Of a stretch of DNA of 64,000 nucleotides, positions 63,887-64,000 are shown piece by piece. The notes under the pieces are model-generated. The model searched no databases. It was not told where the DNA came from and saw only the letters and a program-made list of their open reading frames with translations. This DNA is from Burkholderiaceae bacterium (GTDB taxonomy: Bacteria; Pseudomonadota; Gammaproteobacteria; Burkholderiales; Burkholderiaceae_C), in NCBI GenBank assembly GCA_026125795.1, contig JAHCKM010000002.1, positions 682,001 to 746,000 of the forward strand. Direction: 5' to 3'. The position numbers and the translations under genes are program-made. Within the stretch, counting starts at the first letter, position 1. Every line of letters begins with the position of its first letter.

Positions 63887-64000
63887 GAGCTTTCCTTAAC
63901 ACGACGATTGGTCACCCTTTCGGCCCATCTCGGTGCTCTGCTGTTCATGGCGACTCATTCCTTCAGAACGGCAGTTTCAGCTGGCGTTCGGAGTCCGTCC

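Overview
The window is GC-rich, densely coded DNA from a betaproteobacterium, most likely Burkholderiales (Comamonadaceae/Rhizobacter type). The support is two Bug-type (TctC-like) periplasmic binding proteins, a MobA-like hydroxybenzoate monooxygenase, betaproteobacterial-style FixJ/LuxR sensor systems and heavy GTG start use. No searches were run; family names come from reading motifs.

1-8.3 kb, catabolic core: a minus-strand operon (MmgE/PrpD protein, ADP-forming acyl-CoA synthetase, enoyl-CoA hydratase, Bug protein) is divergent from an IclR regulator with a perfect operator-like palindrome between them. A mobA-like monooxygenase is divergent from a MarR regulator with two inverted TACGTATA operators.

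8.3-15.2 kb, island edge and debris: a 3' fragment of tRNA-Asn sits beside a tyrosine recombinase, the usual signature of an integrated element. Next come decayed genes (C-terminal indolepyruvate ferredoxin oxidoreductase remnant, frameshifted rof), MOSC, a 43-aa membrane protein, a GNAT, an epoxide hydrolase and a second Bug protein.

15.3-27.4 kb: two paralogous giant sensors (degenerate kinase domain - AAA ATPase - helical middle - GAF - PAS or PAS-like - histidine kinase) flank an NAD(P)-binding protein. The second sensor is split by an apparent one-base deletion at the GAF border.

27.5-28.6 kb: a small integron-type cassette remnant with one complete attC-like hairpin, one truncated attC, two cassette-like genes and an IS5-like transposase fragment.

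28.7-58.8 kb, stress and detoxification region: VOC-ALDH operon, GMC dehydrogenase with subunit 3 and cytochrome c, thioredoxin reductase, aryl-alcohol dehydrogenase, a GAF-PAS histidine kinase, Dps operon, hydrolase-protoglobin operon, RND efflux pump, a histidine kinase-LuxR regulator pair, flavoprotein disulfide reductase, MsrB-MsrA-lone NuoF, SDR-DUF2798, WrbA and a receiver-only regulator. Seven promoter regions here carry variants of one motif (RATACC, 2-4 bases, GGTC or GTAT). This suggests a single regulon read by the FixJ/LuxR-type response regulator at 49645-50442 and fed by several similar histidine kinases. This is the main candidate for an undescribed system.

58.9-64 kb: a translationally coupled pair (antitoxin-like protein plus unknown partner), AhpD-like protein, secreted cupin, DedA-rhodanese fusion, a small hypothetical protein and a Rieske-FAD reductase.
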